Notes: generated by a model from the letters alone, not told the origin. Counted from the stretch's first letter, positions 34,841-47,869 are shown. The stretch: 64,000 bases of DNA from Rhizophagus irregularis (GCF_026210795.1 NC_089435.1:4836001-4900000); one strand, 5' to 3'. Translations and numbers: made by a program.

Positions 34841-34922
34841 ATAATTTGGAATATTAATTACATATATATATAGATTTTTGACGAAAAAAAGAAAGTTTTC
34901 TACCAAATTAATTCAGATTCGT

Positions 34923-37294
34923 TCATTGCGCATCATCCATATGTAAATCAGAATCTGAATTATTATGATTGTTGCTGACCGTTGATTTTGATGGTTTTTC
35001 TTCTCCTTCCTTGTTATGGTCTTCATCATTTTCGGTAGTGTTGCCAGTTGCTGGTGTTGTCCCTCTACTAACTTCTTCTTCTTTTTCATCATATTCAGTG
35101 ATTAAATCCTGATCAATATCAGTATCGAATATTAAATCTTGTTGTTGTACAATATAAAACCATTCCGACTTATTTGACGAGTGTATATTGAGTACATTTT
35201 GTAGCAAATTTTTAAGCTGAAGAAACAATAAAATATAAAAATTAAATCCAGCAATTCGTCTGAAAAATCAAGATTCAGAAGTTCTAACCTCATCAGATCT
35301 CCACGAATAGTCGTAAATAGCGATTATGAACTTTGTTGGGTCTTCTTCGTCTGTCTCACTTATTTCTGAAGAATGAAATAAGCGATTGGATAACATCTTT
35401 AGTAATCTACGCTTATCATATTTTGTTATCCGTTCATCGTCAAAACTATATAATCTCTTTGCCGCCTTAATTCGGCGGATTTTCTTCTAAAATACGTTAT
35501 AATTTGAATAAAATTCAATACATAATTGGAATAAAATTCAGCATAATAATTATAAATCATTACTAACGTCGTGTACTCGATTGTTTGAGTGCACCCGGTG
35601 TTTATTTTCATTGGCTTTTCCCCTATCCATTAATCTTTGATGAGAACGACGAGACTTGTGGAGACAACCTAACTATTTTGTAAGTTGCTTATTCGAAGCG
35701 GGAAAATACGGAGCAAGGGCTGAACGCAATTCAGGGACTAGCTTACGACGAATCTTGAGATTTTTCACGCTATTGAACGTTTCATTGTAATCTAGTCCTC
35801 GAGTTTCATCGATGGTTTTCAAAATAGACTTCATTTCAGCCTAAATATAACAATCAAATAATGATAACCGGTACTTAATTACTCAATACTGCAATTTTAA
35901 ATAACTGAATCAGACAAATAAAATTAATATACCCTAGCTTCTTTTTCGTCGTACTCATCATTATTGTTAGAACTAAACCGTTCTTCCTCTGATTCTTTCT
36001 CGTATTGCTTGGACTTTTTTGTCTTAATTCTTTTTTGACATTTTGCCGGCTGTTCGAGATCCGTCTGCCTATGAATGGCTTTAGGCAGACAGATTCTCGA
36101 ATACCTGTTTAAGCTTTCGCGTAGATCATCATTCTCGTCTGCAAAGGCCTCATTTATTCGAGTCAAAAAACGATTTTCGTCGAATAATCGGTTATTTTCG
36201 CATTGAAGCTTTGCATTCTCTACTTGTACTTCTTCAATTTGTTTCTTTAATTTTAGATTTTCTAAATAAAGAATTTTATTAATAGTAATATTTTTTTACA
36301 AATAATTCTGAATTTATACGAATGAAGTCAAAATCGTACCTGCTTCTAAATCAGTATCATCGTCATCGATCATCCTTTCATTACCTTGATCGTCTTTAAC
36401 CACTAATACGAATTTTTGTGGAATTCGAATATTCCCATATCATTTTTTCATTTCCGATAACATCTCTTGTTGATCTATAAAAATTATTAATTATCGTACA
36501 TGTCAATCAGCAATTTTCCAAAATTCAATTACCTTTAGGAATATTTGGCGGTTCAATTTCTATAACCTCATCGTCAGACTCTTCTTGAGTCAGCTTAGTC
36601 GACTTTGCAGATTTGAGGATCGACTTGATGGGTGACGATTTGCTAGTCGACTTATTGGTTTTGTCAATCGTCTCATTCGGATTACTTTCTTCTTCCGTTC
36701 TTCCCCGTTGACGATTAGATCCTTCGTCAGGTATTTCTTCTTGAAACCTTTGCTGCTTTTGTTTGTTTGACTTGGTGGGTGACGATTTGCTAGTCGACTT
36801 ATTGGTCTTTCATTCGGATCACTTTCTTCTTCCGCTCTTCCCCGTTGACAATTAGATTCTTCGCTCGGTGTTTCTTCTTGAAACCTTTGCTGCTTTTGTT
36901 TGTTTGACTTGGTGAGTGACGATTTGCTAGTCGACTTATTGGTTTTGTCACTCGTCTCATTCGGATTACTTTCTTCTTCCGTTCTTCCCCGTTGACGATT
37001 AGATCCTTTGTCAGGTGTTTCTTCTTGAAACCTTTGCTGCTTTTGTTTGTTTGACTTGGTGGGTGACGATTTGCTAGTTGACTTATTGGTCTTGTCACTT
37101 GTCTCATTCGGATTACTTTCTTTTTCCGTTCTTCTCCGTTGACGATTAGATCCTTTGTCAGGTGTTTCTTCTTGAAACCTCTGTTGCTTTTGTTTGTTAT
37201 TTTTTTTATTGTTTTTTTTATTATTGCTATTATTTGACATTTTATATTCACTCAATATTCGTTTAAAAAATCGAAGCGGGTTCAATATCGTCAT
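34923..37294 (-). pseudogene. Second (accessory) gene of the CACTA element
   Basis: A multi-exon gene. The first exon (ATG at 37240, or in frame at 37294) encodes a basic region with about four tandem copies of a 50-residue unit (KQKQQRFQEETPDKGSNRQR... NKSTSKSS). A frameshift near 36800 breaks the array. Further exons (about 36600-36530, 36470-36345, 36260-35930, 35840-35660, 35230-34923) encode an acidic stretch (SDDEVIEIEPPN), a long coiled coil (VENAKLQCENNRLFDENRF) with a basic KRIKTKKSK, and an acidic C-terminus. A TGA at 36440-36442 interrupts MKK*YGNIR. Position and composition suggest a DNA-binding accessory protein analogous to TnpA. I do not recognise a named domain. Confidence 0.55.
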
Positions 37295-37329
37295 ATCGTC
37301 CTATTTATAAATTTAAAAATCATCAATTA

Positions 37330-38500
37330 ATTAATAAGAAAATCGTTAGCGTTCTACTGCGTTGATTTCTCGATTGAAAAATCAACTATAAATCATAATT
37401 AAAAAAGACAAATCAATTAATTAATAAGAAAATCGTTAGCGTTCTACTGCGTTGATTTCTCAAGGAAAATCAACTATAAATCATAATTAAAAAATCAAAT
37501 AAATTAATTAATAAGAAAATCGTTAGCGTCCTACTGCGTTGAATTCTCAATTGGAAAATCAACTATAAATCATAATTAAAAAAGACAAATAAATTAAAAT
37601 TACGAAAATCGTTAACGTCCTATTGCGTTGATTTCTCGATTGAAAAATCAACTATAAATCATAATTAAAAAAGACAAATCAATTAATTAATAAGAAAATC
37701 GTTAGCATCCTGCGTTGATTTCTCGATTGAAAAATCAATTATAAATCATAATTAAAAAAGACAAATAAATTAAAATTACGAAAATCGTTAGCGTTCTACT
37801 GCGTTGATTTCTCGATTGAAAAATCAATTATAAATTATAATTAAAAAAGACAAATAAATTAAAATTACGAAAATTGTTAGCGTCCTACTGCGTTGATTTC
37901 TCAATTGAAAAATCAACTATAAATCATAATTAAAAAAGACAAATAAATTAAAATTACAAAAATCGTTAGCGTTCTACTGCGTTGAATTCTTAATTGAAAA
38001 ATCAACTATAAATTATAATTAAAAAATCAAATAAATTAATTAATAAGAAAATCGTTAGCATCCTGCGTTGATTTTTTGATTGAAAAATCAATTATAAATC
38101 ATAATTAAAAAAGACAAATAAATTAAAATTACGAAAATCGTTAGCGTTCTACTGCGTTGATTTCTCGATTGAAAAATCGACTATAAATCATAATTAAAAA
38201 AGACAAATAAATTAAAATTACGAAAATTTTTAGCGTCCTACTGCGTTGAATTCTCAATTGAAAAATCAACTATAAATCATAATTAAAAAATCAAATAAAT
38301 TAATTAATAAGAAAATCATTAGCGTCCTATTGCGTTGATTTCTCGATTGAAAAATCAACTATAAATCATAATTAAAAAGACAAATCAATTAATTAATAAG
38401 AAAATCGTTAGTGTCCTGCGTTGATTTCTCGATTGAAAAATCAATTATAAATCATAATTAAAAAGACAAATAAATTAAAATTACAAAAATTGTTAGCATT
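37330..38500. repeat. Tandem array, unit about 90 bp, about 13 copies
   Basis: Each unit has 'cgttagcgttctactgcgtt' then 'gatttctcgattgaaaaatc' then 'aactataaatcataatt'. Two unit types alternate (aattaattaataag or aaattaaaattacg before cgttag). It lies between the diverging accessory and transposase genes, so it may be the element's promoter or transposase-binding region. Confidence 0.9.
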
Positions 38501-39032
38501 CTACTGCGTTAAAATTTGATATACTTTAATGCGGCAAGTTATACTTTGTCAAAATTTGCAGTAAAATTGAAAATATATTGTTATTATAGCAATACCACTT
38601 CGATTAATACAAAATTGTTACTTTTCAACTTTCGCTAAAATTTACAGTTTCTTTTGATAAGGTTTGTTTGGCATCCGAAAATGATAAAGGGATGATAAAG
38701 TGATTATCTTGTAAATAAAAGTTATTTTAAAATAAAATAAGCTTTTTATTTTAATAATAAGCTTTTTATTGTAAAATAAGCTTAAATCATATTGCAATTT
38801 TTAAAAGTATATTAATTAGAAAATTCGCAAATTTATTATATAAAATTGCCAAATTTGCGAAAAAAAAATATTAAATCCTAAAAAATTATTGAAATAATTA
38901 TAGAAGCCAGGATTACATTAATTATACATACAAATTATACAAATTTTGTGTTATTTCAAATTTTATAAAAATCGGCCTTTTTACAAATTTGGATTTTGCC
39001 AAACTTATTAAACTTATTTAAATACTAAACAA

Positions 39033-42000
39033 ATGAGCAGAAAAAGGTCAGTCTCTAGTATACTTGACGATCTTGATGATGAAGAATCACCTTCAAATCA
39101 GCCATCTTCTACTCGTAGAAATAGATCAATTTCTGGTATAATAAACGAAGAAATAGTATCTTCTGCTGGACCAACAAGTAATAAAAGAAAACTAGTAGTT
39201 TGTAATTGTCCTGATTGTGATGGCAACTTGGTGGATTCTCGCACAAAAGAAATTCACGATTCTAGACATTAAGAATACCAAGATTCGCAAGGTACAATTT
39301 TGTCTCAAGTTCGTCAACTTGAAATAGGTGAAACATCAATACCCGCTTCAGCTGGACGAATGATTGATGAATCTATTAGACAAGAATCGGAAAAATCAGA
39401 TAACAGTAATCAAGATGATGTTGATGATGAACATCAAGATGTCGAATTTAACTTCTTACCTCGACAACGTGCAAGAAAGTATACAAATCATCCAGAAATT
39501 TCAGAAGATCCAGAAGATTCATCATCATCCGAATATACTACAGAGGAAGATATCTACAGTGATACATTGTCTATAGGCAGTGAATCAGATAATGATCCAA
39601 TTTCTGGAATTTCTGAAATTTTTGAAGACTATTCACCACCTAGTTATGAACCATTTCAAAACCCACCATATTTAGAATCGAATTATGATCGATTTTTATG
39701 GATTTTACTTTGGATAATGAACTTTCGAACAAGATTTAATATCGCAAAGACAGCTACTGAGACTCTAATAAAATTTATGAAATTGGCCCTGTGCGAGTTC
39801 AGTAGTGACGATTTTAATGATTTCCCAGATTCGCTTTACTTAACAAGAAAGAAGCTTGGATTAAATGACCAATTTCATAGTTTTGTACCTTGTCCGAAAT
39901 GTCACAAATTATATAAAAAAGAGGAAGTGGTAGATTTCAAACAAGAGGACAATCCTGCTATAATGAAATGTCAACACATAGAATTTCCCAATTCTTCAGT
40001 TCACAAATTACGTCTTTGCAATACGGCATTATCTGAAAAAATTAGCACATCGACAAATTGAACAATAATACGACCTAATTTAATGTATCCGTTTGCTGGA
40101 ATCAATCAAGAACTTGCCACTATGTTTTGTCGGTCTGGGTTTGAAAATTCTCTCTGACATTGGGCTAATCGGTCGAATTTTGATAATATTTTGACCGATA
40201 TATATGATGGGCAAGTGTGGAAGAATTTTAAAGAATCGGACAATGAAGATTCGCCAAATTTTTTCAGAAGTGAAGTGGCCGATTCTCATCTTGGCTTTAT
40301 GCTGAATCTTGATTGGTTTCAGCCATATGATAGTACCATTTATAGTATCAGTGTCATATACGCCGCTATATGCAATTTGCCACGCGATATTCGATTTAGA
40401 CGTGAAAATTTATTGACTCTCGGCATTTTACCTGGGCCAAAGGAGGTCAGCCTACATAAAGTGAACCACTATTTAGCACCAATAGTTAACAAATTGGAAA
40501 CACTCTAGGTTGGGTTAACACTAAATCGTACTTATGAATGCGAAAATGGAAAGAGAGTTCGTGGCGCTTTAATCTTAGTATCATGTGACATTCCCGCTGC
40601 AAGAAAAATTTGCGGTCATGTTTCTGCCTTAGTTTCATGTCACAGGTGTGAGAAAAAAGCAAATTATGAAAATGGGCAGCATAATTTTGCTGGAATGGAT
40701 GATGTAAGGTAAGGTTGCTTGCCGAAATCAAGTAGTTTAGGCCAAGGCCGAAACTTTTTTAAAACCGAAAATTTAGGCAATTAAAAGTAAATTTGCCGAA
40801 ATTATACAATGCCGAAACTTTTACTGAAAGGCCGAAATTTGGCCGAAATTATTGGCCAACATTAATACTATAATTCTGGCCGGAATAATGATCGACATGT
40901 AAATTTCCTTTTATGGAAATTTGTGTAACATTTGTGCGACACATTTCTCCGATTTTACTGGGAAACAAAATTTCCTTTTTTGGATATTTGTGTAACGTCA
41001 CGTGACACAATATCATAATTTCGGCCGAATTTTAATTTTGGCCAAAATTAAGACCGAGTTTCGGCCTAATTTCGGCATTTTCGGCATTTGATTTGATTGG
41101 CCGAAACCTTTCGGAATTTCCTTTTTAGTTTCGGCAGGCAACCTTAATGTAGGGTATTCTGCTTGAGATTCGAATGAGCACCGGCAAAACGCATTAGGTT
41201 GGCGAAGATGCAACTCAGACACTGCTAGAAAGCGCTTCGTCAAAGAAACTGGCGTTAGATAGTCCGAATTGTTGCATCTATCATATTTCGACTCTATTAG
41301 ATTTATTACAGTCGATCCAATGCATTGCTTATTTCTGGGCATTGCGAAGTGGATAGTAAAACGAATTTGGATCGATAGGGGTATTTTGACACCAAATTCT
41401 TTGAACAAAATTCAGAAAAAGATGGACGAGTTTCAGATACCATCCGATTTAGGTCGAATTCCAGGAAAAATTCATAGTGGAGAGGGATTCACCAATTTTA
41501 CGGCCAATCAGTGGCAAATATTCTTTACAATTTATTCAACTGTATCACTTTGGGAACACCTTTCAGACGTAGATAGAAGAATCCTGAATCATTTTGTCAG
41601 AGTTTGTTCGATTTTGGTAAATCGGATTCTAGAATCTAATTTGGTGGATGAAGCCCATAGAAGTCTTATCGAAATAGTCAAGCTCATTGAGAATCACCAC
41701 GGCAGAAATAAGATCACACTGAATCTTCATCTTTCTCTGCATTTGCGTGATTGCTCATCTGATTATGGACCATTATATGCGTTCTGGTGTTTCTCTTTCG
41801 AACATATGAACGGTATTTTAGGTAAATATCCGTTAATGATTTTTTAACGATTTTAACGATTTCAATATTAGCTTATAATTTATTGATTTCGCACTTTTAG
41901 GTTCGTTACCAAACAGCAACAGGAAAATTGAGTCTGAACTTATGCGTCGATTAATGTTTGATAAACAAATCGAAAATATCATAAGTTCAGGTATCGAAGT

Positions 42001-42733
42001 AAAAGGTCTTGAATTGCTAAACAGTCAGCGTACTATCGGGTCCCTTTCAGTTACTGATGAATTTTCGTCAGATGAGATGCATCGATTTTGGCTGAATTCA
42101 CAAAATATTAAAGATTCACAGATGTCTGGCAAAGAAGGCTTCCCAGGTGAATTTCTTAAGCCGGTATCTCATAATATACTACTTTCAAGTGAAATGTTAA
42201 ATTTAATGGTCGAATATTACAATGCGATTTACGAATCATTTGGATTTCGGAGGCCTCTTGTAGAAGGTTTAGATAACGATATAATAATTAGGGTCAAAAT
42301 TAACCAATTCGGAAGGTGTCGGATTGGTTCAGAAGTCTTTGGATCGTCATTATCGTTAAGACATGTAAAAAGTTCGTACGTCTTAGCGAAATTTATTACG
42401 GATGATGAAGATGTTGACACCTACCCAGGTCAAATTCAGTATTATTTTACTCACGTAGTAGACTTTCCGGATGGTCCTGTCAAACATTTTCTAGCATACA
42501 TTCGTTAGTATAAACACGCAAATTCAACCAATATTCGATACTATTTCAGCAGTAATGAAATTTGTAATGTTGAGTTGTGGAATACCGAATTTTATCCAAT
42601 AAGTCGTGATTGTATAATACCTGTGCATCATATTTTAGGTAGATTTGTACCAGTAAGTTACCAAATCTCAAACCGGCAAAATGCAAGAGAGTATTTAGCC
42701 GTAAATCCAATTAGTAGAAAATACCAATTATAA
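39033..42733 (+). pseudogene. TNP2-like CACTA transposase, two exons, with several stops and a MITE inside
   Basis: Exon 1 is 39033-41821 and exon 2 is 41901-42733, with an intron of 79 bp (GTAAAT...TTTTAG). The N-terminus has CNCPDCDGNLVDSRTKEIH, typical of EnSpm proteins. Then come CPKCHKLY, the GFML-NLDWFQPYD segment, LPRDIRFRRENLLTLGILPGP, CHRC, VDPMHCLFLGIAKW and FEHMNGILGSLPNSNRKIE. These are all hallmarks of TNP2-type transposases (RNase H fold). In-frame stops: TAA 39270, TGA 40059, 40155 and 41164, TAG 40506, 41260 and 42506. The MITE 40711-41146 plus one duplication removes cleanly with the frame kept. No other frameshift is needed, so decay is recent. Confidence 0.8.
40711..41146. 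mobile_element. MITE inside the CACTA transposase, 9-bp duplication
   Basis: The ends aaggttgcttgccgaaa / tttcggcaggcaacctta pair. Flanks are ATGTAAGGT and ATGTAGGGT (one mismatch). The core resembles that of 30189-30570, and 'gccgaaa' is repeated many times inside. The 9-bp duplication suggests a MULE-like element. Confidence 0.85.
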
Positions 42734-42839
42734 ACTTATAAGTTTTAGACATAAATTTATAATAAATTGAGTAATTGACTATAAATTTTGTGTTGATTTT
42801 TCCGAATTTCTGAATTTTAATGACAAATCATGTTTTTCA

Positions 42840-43640
42840 AAAGTTAATTTTGATGACTTTTTTTGTATCAATCAGCCGTCAATCAAATATAATGATTTTT
42901 TGCCGAATTTTTATTGAATTTTTATTGAATTTTTATTGAATTATCAATTTTCCATAAATCGGAAGTACATATTTGAATATTGGGTAAATTTTAGGTTGAT
43001 TTGTCATTTTGTCTGATTTTTTTTTGATTTCAACCAGCATCAATCACCGTCAATCAAATATAATGATTTTTTGCCAAATTTTTATCAAATTTTTATTGAA
43101 TTTTTATTGAATTGTCAATTTTCCATAAATCGGAAGTACATATTTAAATATTGGGTAAATTTTAGGTTGATTTGTCATTTTGTCTGATTTTTTTTTTGAT
43201 TTCAACCAACATCAATCAGCCGTCAATCAAATATAATGATTTTTTGCCAAATTTTTATCAAATTTTTATTGAATTTTTATTGAATTGTCAATTTTCCATA
43301 AATTGGAAGTACATATTTGAATATTGGGTAAATTTTAGGTTGATTTGTCATTTTGTCTGATTTTTTTTTTTATTTCAACCAGCATCAATCAGCCGTCAAT
43401 CAAATATAATGATTTTTTTCTGGATTTTTATCAAATTTTTATTGAATTTTTATTGAATTGTCAATTTTCCATAAATTGGAAGTTCATATTTGAATATTGG
43501 GCAAATTTTAGGTTGATTTGCCATTTGTCTGATTTTTTTTTTGATTTCAACTAGCATTTATCAGCCGTCAATCAAATATGATGATTTTTTTCTGGATTTT
43601 CATTAAATTGTCCGATTGGCATCAATCAGATGTGCTGATT
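42840..43640. repeat. Right subterminal repeats of the CACTA element, about 175 bp, 4-5 copies
   Basis: The unit runs 'caatcagccgtcaatcaaat' ... 'tttttattgaatttttattg' ... 'ccataaatcggaagtacata' ... 'gggtaaattttaggttgatt'. The copies are close to identical. Small open frames here are repeats, not genes. Confidence 0.85.
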
Positions 43641-43714
43641 TGTAATGTCAGTCGATTTTGGTCTGATTTTTAGCTGATTTTCCATATGTCTGATTTTTTT
43701 GATTTCGACTAGTA

Positions 43715-44208
43715 ATAAGCATTTCACCTCCACCCCATAAATACATCCTTCCGTCGTTATTAATAATGCCTGTTAAACTCCATTTTCTAATTGCATTAAC
43801 TCCAGCTATTTTTGGAATACTTCACACAACACTTTGTGAATCAAATGCATATACCAATGCCATTGTTTGATCAGTTGTGAGTCCTCTGTATAAAAATAGT
43901 GTATCATTATTTGGACCACCTTTAACTGATATTGCAGAAGAATGAGGTGGAACCATATTAATATTTGATAAATCTTGCCATGATAATTCTTGAGTATTAA
44001 ATGGTACAGAAACATCAAGGTAAAAAAATTCATTTATTTGTTTTTTGTTTAAATCATATCCATCCAAAATATATAATTTATTATCAATGAGTGTAGCAGT
44101 ATGACGACTATATACATTTGGTTTAAAGGGCGTCATTTGACAATTTACTTTAACCAATGCTTGAAGTAATATCCATAATATGAAATAAACCAAAGGATTT
44201 CTTGACAT
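43715..44208 (-). pseudogene. K4, N-terminal part (signal peptide and first kelch motifs)
   Basis: It encodes MSRNPLVYFILWILLQ... VNCQ (signal peptide), then RHTATLIDNKLYILDGYD, FFYLDVSVPFNTQELSWQDL and LFLYRGL, close to K1. A TGA at 43822-43824 replaces the Trp codon seen at the same place in K1 (HIAWNPPKI versus SVV*SIPKI). After it the frame continues to GGGEMLI, where the CACTA element starts. With the element and one ATA removed, exon 1 would be 604 bp, congruent with the phase of K1's 625 bp exon 1. It has the K 5' flank upstream. Confidence 0.85.
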
Positions 44209-44587
44209 AATCGTAATTTATTTAATAGTAGAAATGAATAATATTAATATTTAAGAAAAAATATTTATTCACTTTTTAAAAAAAGAATTTTACGGTATTT
44301 AAATTTTTAGCATTACACTTAGCAAAAACATGGTTGCATAGAACGGATTATAATATTCAAGTATTTATTTTTCACAACAATATAATTAATGCACACCCAC
44401 ATACCCTATGCAAATTTATTAGCACAATTTCCATATGTGTTGCATAAAATCATAAGATAATGATTCAATAATGCTAAAACGTTACCCAAATAATTAAATT
44501 AATTTTTTGGCTTGAAAATACGCTGTGCAAAAAAGATGATCCAATAAGAAATAAATTGTTACGATGTTTGTGATCAACAATTAATTA
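44209..44587. promoter_or_regulatory. K4 5' flank with the conserved K block
   Basis: 'ttttacggtatttaaat' plus 'tttagcattacactta' at 44288-44320 is at the usual distance upstream of the K4 ATG, followed by 'catagaacggattataatattc' as at K1. No other gene is seen. Confidence 0.5.
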
Positions 44588-44838
44588 ACCCTCATATCAA
44601 ATAATTCGATAGATTTTTTTGTGCCAAAATGATGATCATATCCTGGAATGCATTAGATCATTGACAATCATATCTTAAAATGAAGAATGATGAAAAATTG
44701 TGAAAAATTGTGCGTTTTTATGGATTAGTTAATGCATTTTTATGGATTAGATTTTGCATTTAATTTAACCATAAGTCCAAATTTGGATGAAAAAGTCAGA
44801 TAATTTTATATATATGTTAGTATAGCGAAGCTAACGTT
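44588..44838 (+). repeat. Repeat Y, copy A
   Basis: About 250 bp from 'aaccctcatatcaaataatt' to 'agtatagcgaagctaacgttt', nearly identical to the reversed 62690-62457. In both places it is directly followed by LINE sequence in the same orientation. Nature unknown; non-coding. Confidence 0.8.
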
Positions 44839-45292
44839 TATTTAAAAATAATTTTATTATAAATAATATTTTTTTAATGAAGGAAAATAATGTTTCAATA
44901 GAATTAGATAAATTGGATATTTCCAATTTGAATAAAATAATAGGTGGGCATGAATTAATTATAAATATAATTACACCAAAAGTTTATATAAAATATTTGA
45001 AACAATTAAGAAAATATAAATTAATGTTTCTAGATCAACTAACTACATTAAAAGGAGATTATTTTTTTAACTTTTTGGCAATTTAAACAACGACGTTTTG
45101 TTGGAAATTTAAGATCAAGTAATATTACCCCAAAAATTTTTTCAATATTAAATGATATTACAATAGAAGATAAATATACGAATTTATTGAAACCACGTTA
45201 TCGGTATAGTAATGTAATTAATAATTTAAAAGGTTACGAATTAATTTCACCAAATGAATGTAAGAAAAAACAATTTATAATGTTTTGGAATA
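44839..45292 (+). mobile_element. Internal LINE fragment
   Basis: Nearly identical to the LINE ORF part coded at about 60850-60400 (MKENNVSIELDKLDISNLNK... LKGDYF). One extra T in a T run shifts the frame (GDYFFNFLAI instead of GDYFLTFWQF). It is cut at both ends and has no poly(A), so it is a rearranged piece and not a normal insertion. Confidence 0.8.
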
Positions 45293-46026
45293 TGTAATAG
45301 CAAAAGGTAAGTGAATTTAATGGATTTAATAATTTTATAATAATATTACTAATATAATACTTTATTTATTTAGATTAATCAATGATTTGGAATTCTTTAA
45401 AATAAGAAACAAGGCTATAGCTCCATTTGTTTATTCACGAATAGTATCTCTTCAAGCTTTTTTATCATTAGGAACCAGGAATCCTCCAATTTCAAATGAA
45501 ATATTCCAATTATTAAACGAAGAAAATTAAGATATTGCATCTTTTGTTTCATTATTTTCTAGAGCTTTTATATTGGCAAATGAAAAATGTGAGAAACATA
45601 TATCTCATCATCCAGCTTTATTATTTTTCAAAGCAATACAATGTTTTGATCCAAGATTTATTCAATCTAATTCATCTAATCATAATATGGAAAATTATAG
45701 AATTATCAAAGAATTTTATCTTCCTACTGATACTTTAATACAAGAATGGGTTATTTACTGTGGACTTAATGAATCTATTGAAGAGTTTGATGATTTGGAT
45801 TTGTATTGGCGAGGTAAAAAGACATATATTACCAGAACTTAGTTCACTGGCTTTAATATATATATGGTTGTGGTGTAAATATTGAACGTAGTTTTTCTAG
45901 TTATAAAAGCATTTTATCAGATAGAAGAGTAGCGCTTAAAGAAGAAAATATTCAAATGCTTAATTTTCTTTATTTTAATCTTAGTAATAATGATGATTAT
46001 AATAATGAATTGATGATTTATGAATA
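45293..46026 (+). pseudogene. hAT-family transposase, C-terminal remnant
   Basis: Following an intron-like 'gtaagt ... tttatttag' (about 45308-45374), the frames encode LEFFKIRNKAIAPFVYSRIV, ISHHPALLFFKAIQCFDPRF and finally IERSFSSYKSILSDRR...EENIQMLNFLYFN. The last part matches the hAT C-terminal dimerisation region. A TAA at about 45528 and a frameshift near 45850 break it. The N-terminal BED and catalytic parts are absent. Confidence 0.6.
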
Positions 46027-46817
46027 ATATAAATGTATAAATTTATTACTTAATTGTAAATAAATAAATAAAATTTGTATAGAATATAAATTATTAAAAA
46101 GTTTTCATAATCGGAATTATGGTAATTCTGGCTGAAATTATGGATCACGATTTTCACGATTTTTGTGATTTTTCACGCCTGATTTTTGGGCCATCACGAC
46201 GTCAAATCCTGGACACCCTACTATCGATCTGCATCAAAGTCACGTGATAGTAACAGTAATTCGTATTACATTTATCACGAAAATAAAGTGTATACGTGGA
46301 TTTAAAGTTTATATGTTTAATTTTAAAGTAATTTATTCAAAATAAATATTAACTCAAAATAACGAAACAATACAAGTAAATAAATACTAATTCATTAATC
46401 ATAATAAAAAAATAAAATATTGGAGCAGTAATCCCTAGGGAATAGATAGGGGCCAACTTAGGTTACACAAACTAACGGATTATAAATTTGAACTGAAGTC
46501 TTAATAAAATCAGTTACACAAAAAAAACTATATTAAATCGTGCAAAATTTTTAGTTTTTTTTTATTTTTTTGATATGCGCATATAAAAGAGTAGCTGATT
46601 TTAAAAGTTAAGGTCAACAACTTGAGCTCTAATGGATGGTGCAATTTTTATTAAAATTGGTCTACTGTAGCTTTTTAAAGTTCGCTTTCTTTTTTAAAAT
46701 AATATATAGGTAACATTTATTTCAATCATTACGTTTGAAAGTGAACAGTAAACTTTATTATTTTTATCAAAATAATTTCTCTACATGTTTTTGTCTATTT
46801 TCCAACAAAATTATAGT
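46027..46817. other. Region without a gene; contains repeat X copy
   Basis: At 46430-46500, 'aatccctagggaatagata' ... 'ggttacacaaactaacggat' ... 'tttgaactgaagtc' is an inverted, diverged copy of 62770-62865. The remainder is AT-rich with no recognised feature. Confidence 0.5.
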
Positions 46818-47869
46818 TTATGATGTAAACATTTGTCTTTTTAACATAGCCTCTTCACAAAATTGAGTTTCTTTTTTGAGATGATCAAAAATTAAAGGTA
46901 TCAAATTTTTTTTTTGTTTAATTTTAGCATTAATATTATTTCCAAATACCCAAAGTAACCACTGTAATTCTGATACTTGAATTATCTTTGAAAATGCTTT
47001 TTCAGCACCATCCAGCTGTGCTCAAATTCGAAGCTGTACTAAACCAAGTAAAAGATCTTGTGGAATATTGGCTTTCTTTATCGAAGAAAATTTATTTTCA
47101 CTTTTTGGGAGGGTTTGTGTATCATTGTAAAATGCCTTCAAATTCTCACAAAGACTTGAAGTTCCTTTTTCAGGAATAAGATCATTAAACTTTCGCCATG
47201 ATTTTTGTCTGCTTTTCATGTAGATGGAAATAATACGTTCATAAAGAAAAACTCTTACATCATCTTTTAGTTCTTGACTTTCATCTTTTGATTCTTGATT
47301 TTCATCTTTTGTTTTATGAGTCAAAAGTTGCTGACTAGCAAAATCTAAAAGTGAGTTGAAAGATTGAAACAATGGTAAGTTGCAAAACAAACTATTATGT
47401 ATATATTGGAGGATATTTGGCCCAAATTCTTCATATTTAAAAGAATTAATGATTCCATTTTATACATAAACTCTCATCACGAAGTTAAACTAAGCATTTA
47501 CCAACCGTTTATTAAATGCTTTAAGAATATTTAATTTAAGCGCTTATTAAACAAGTTTCAACGCAGCTTGTATTCGATAAGCATTATTTTTTTATTGCTA
47601 ATTGAATAATAATATTATGTATTAAATTTGCATTAGAAATTAGTATAATTAAAATACTTAAATTAATTATATAATAAATAATAGTATATTATGCTATTTT
47701 AATATTGATATTTATTATTATTTTACTATTCAATTTTATTATTATATTTATACATATTGTTCTGTTATATTACATATGATATATTTTTATATTACAACTA
47801 ATTAAATTTTTCAACACTTCCAAAGACCCTCCCTGCCATTTAAAATTAAAAGATTTCCAATTATTTAAC

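Larger units (their letters stand above)
34167..43714 (+). mobile_element. CACTA/EnSpm (CMC)-like DNA transposon, 9,548 bp
   Basis: The ends are CACTGGTCGAAAT on the left and, reversed, TACTAGTCGAAAT on the right. ATA flanks both (34164-34166, 43715-43717), a 3-bp duplication as usual for CACTA elements. Inside, left to right: subterminal 22-bp repeats, an accessory gene on -, a 90-bp tandem array, a TNP2-like transposase on +, and subterminal repeats of about 175 bp. A relative such as the fungal Plavaka group is possible. The transposase has several stops, so this copy is not autonomous. Confidence 0.85.

Noticed and set aside
44780-44838. Helitron 3' end from the gttag...ctaac hairpin at the end of repeat Y
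   Set aside because: There is no CTRR terminus and the sequence simply continues as the LINE target site at the other locus.
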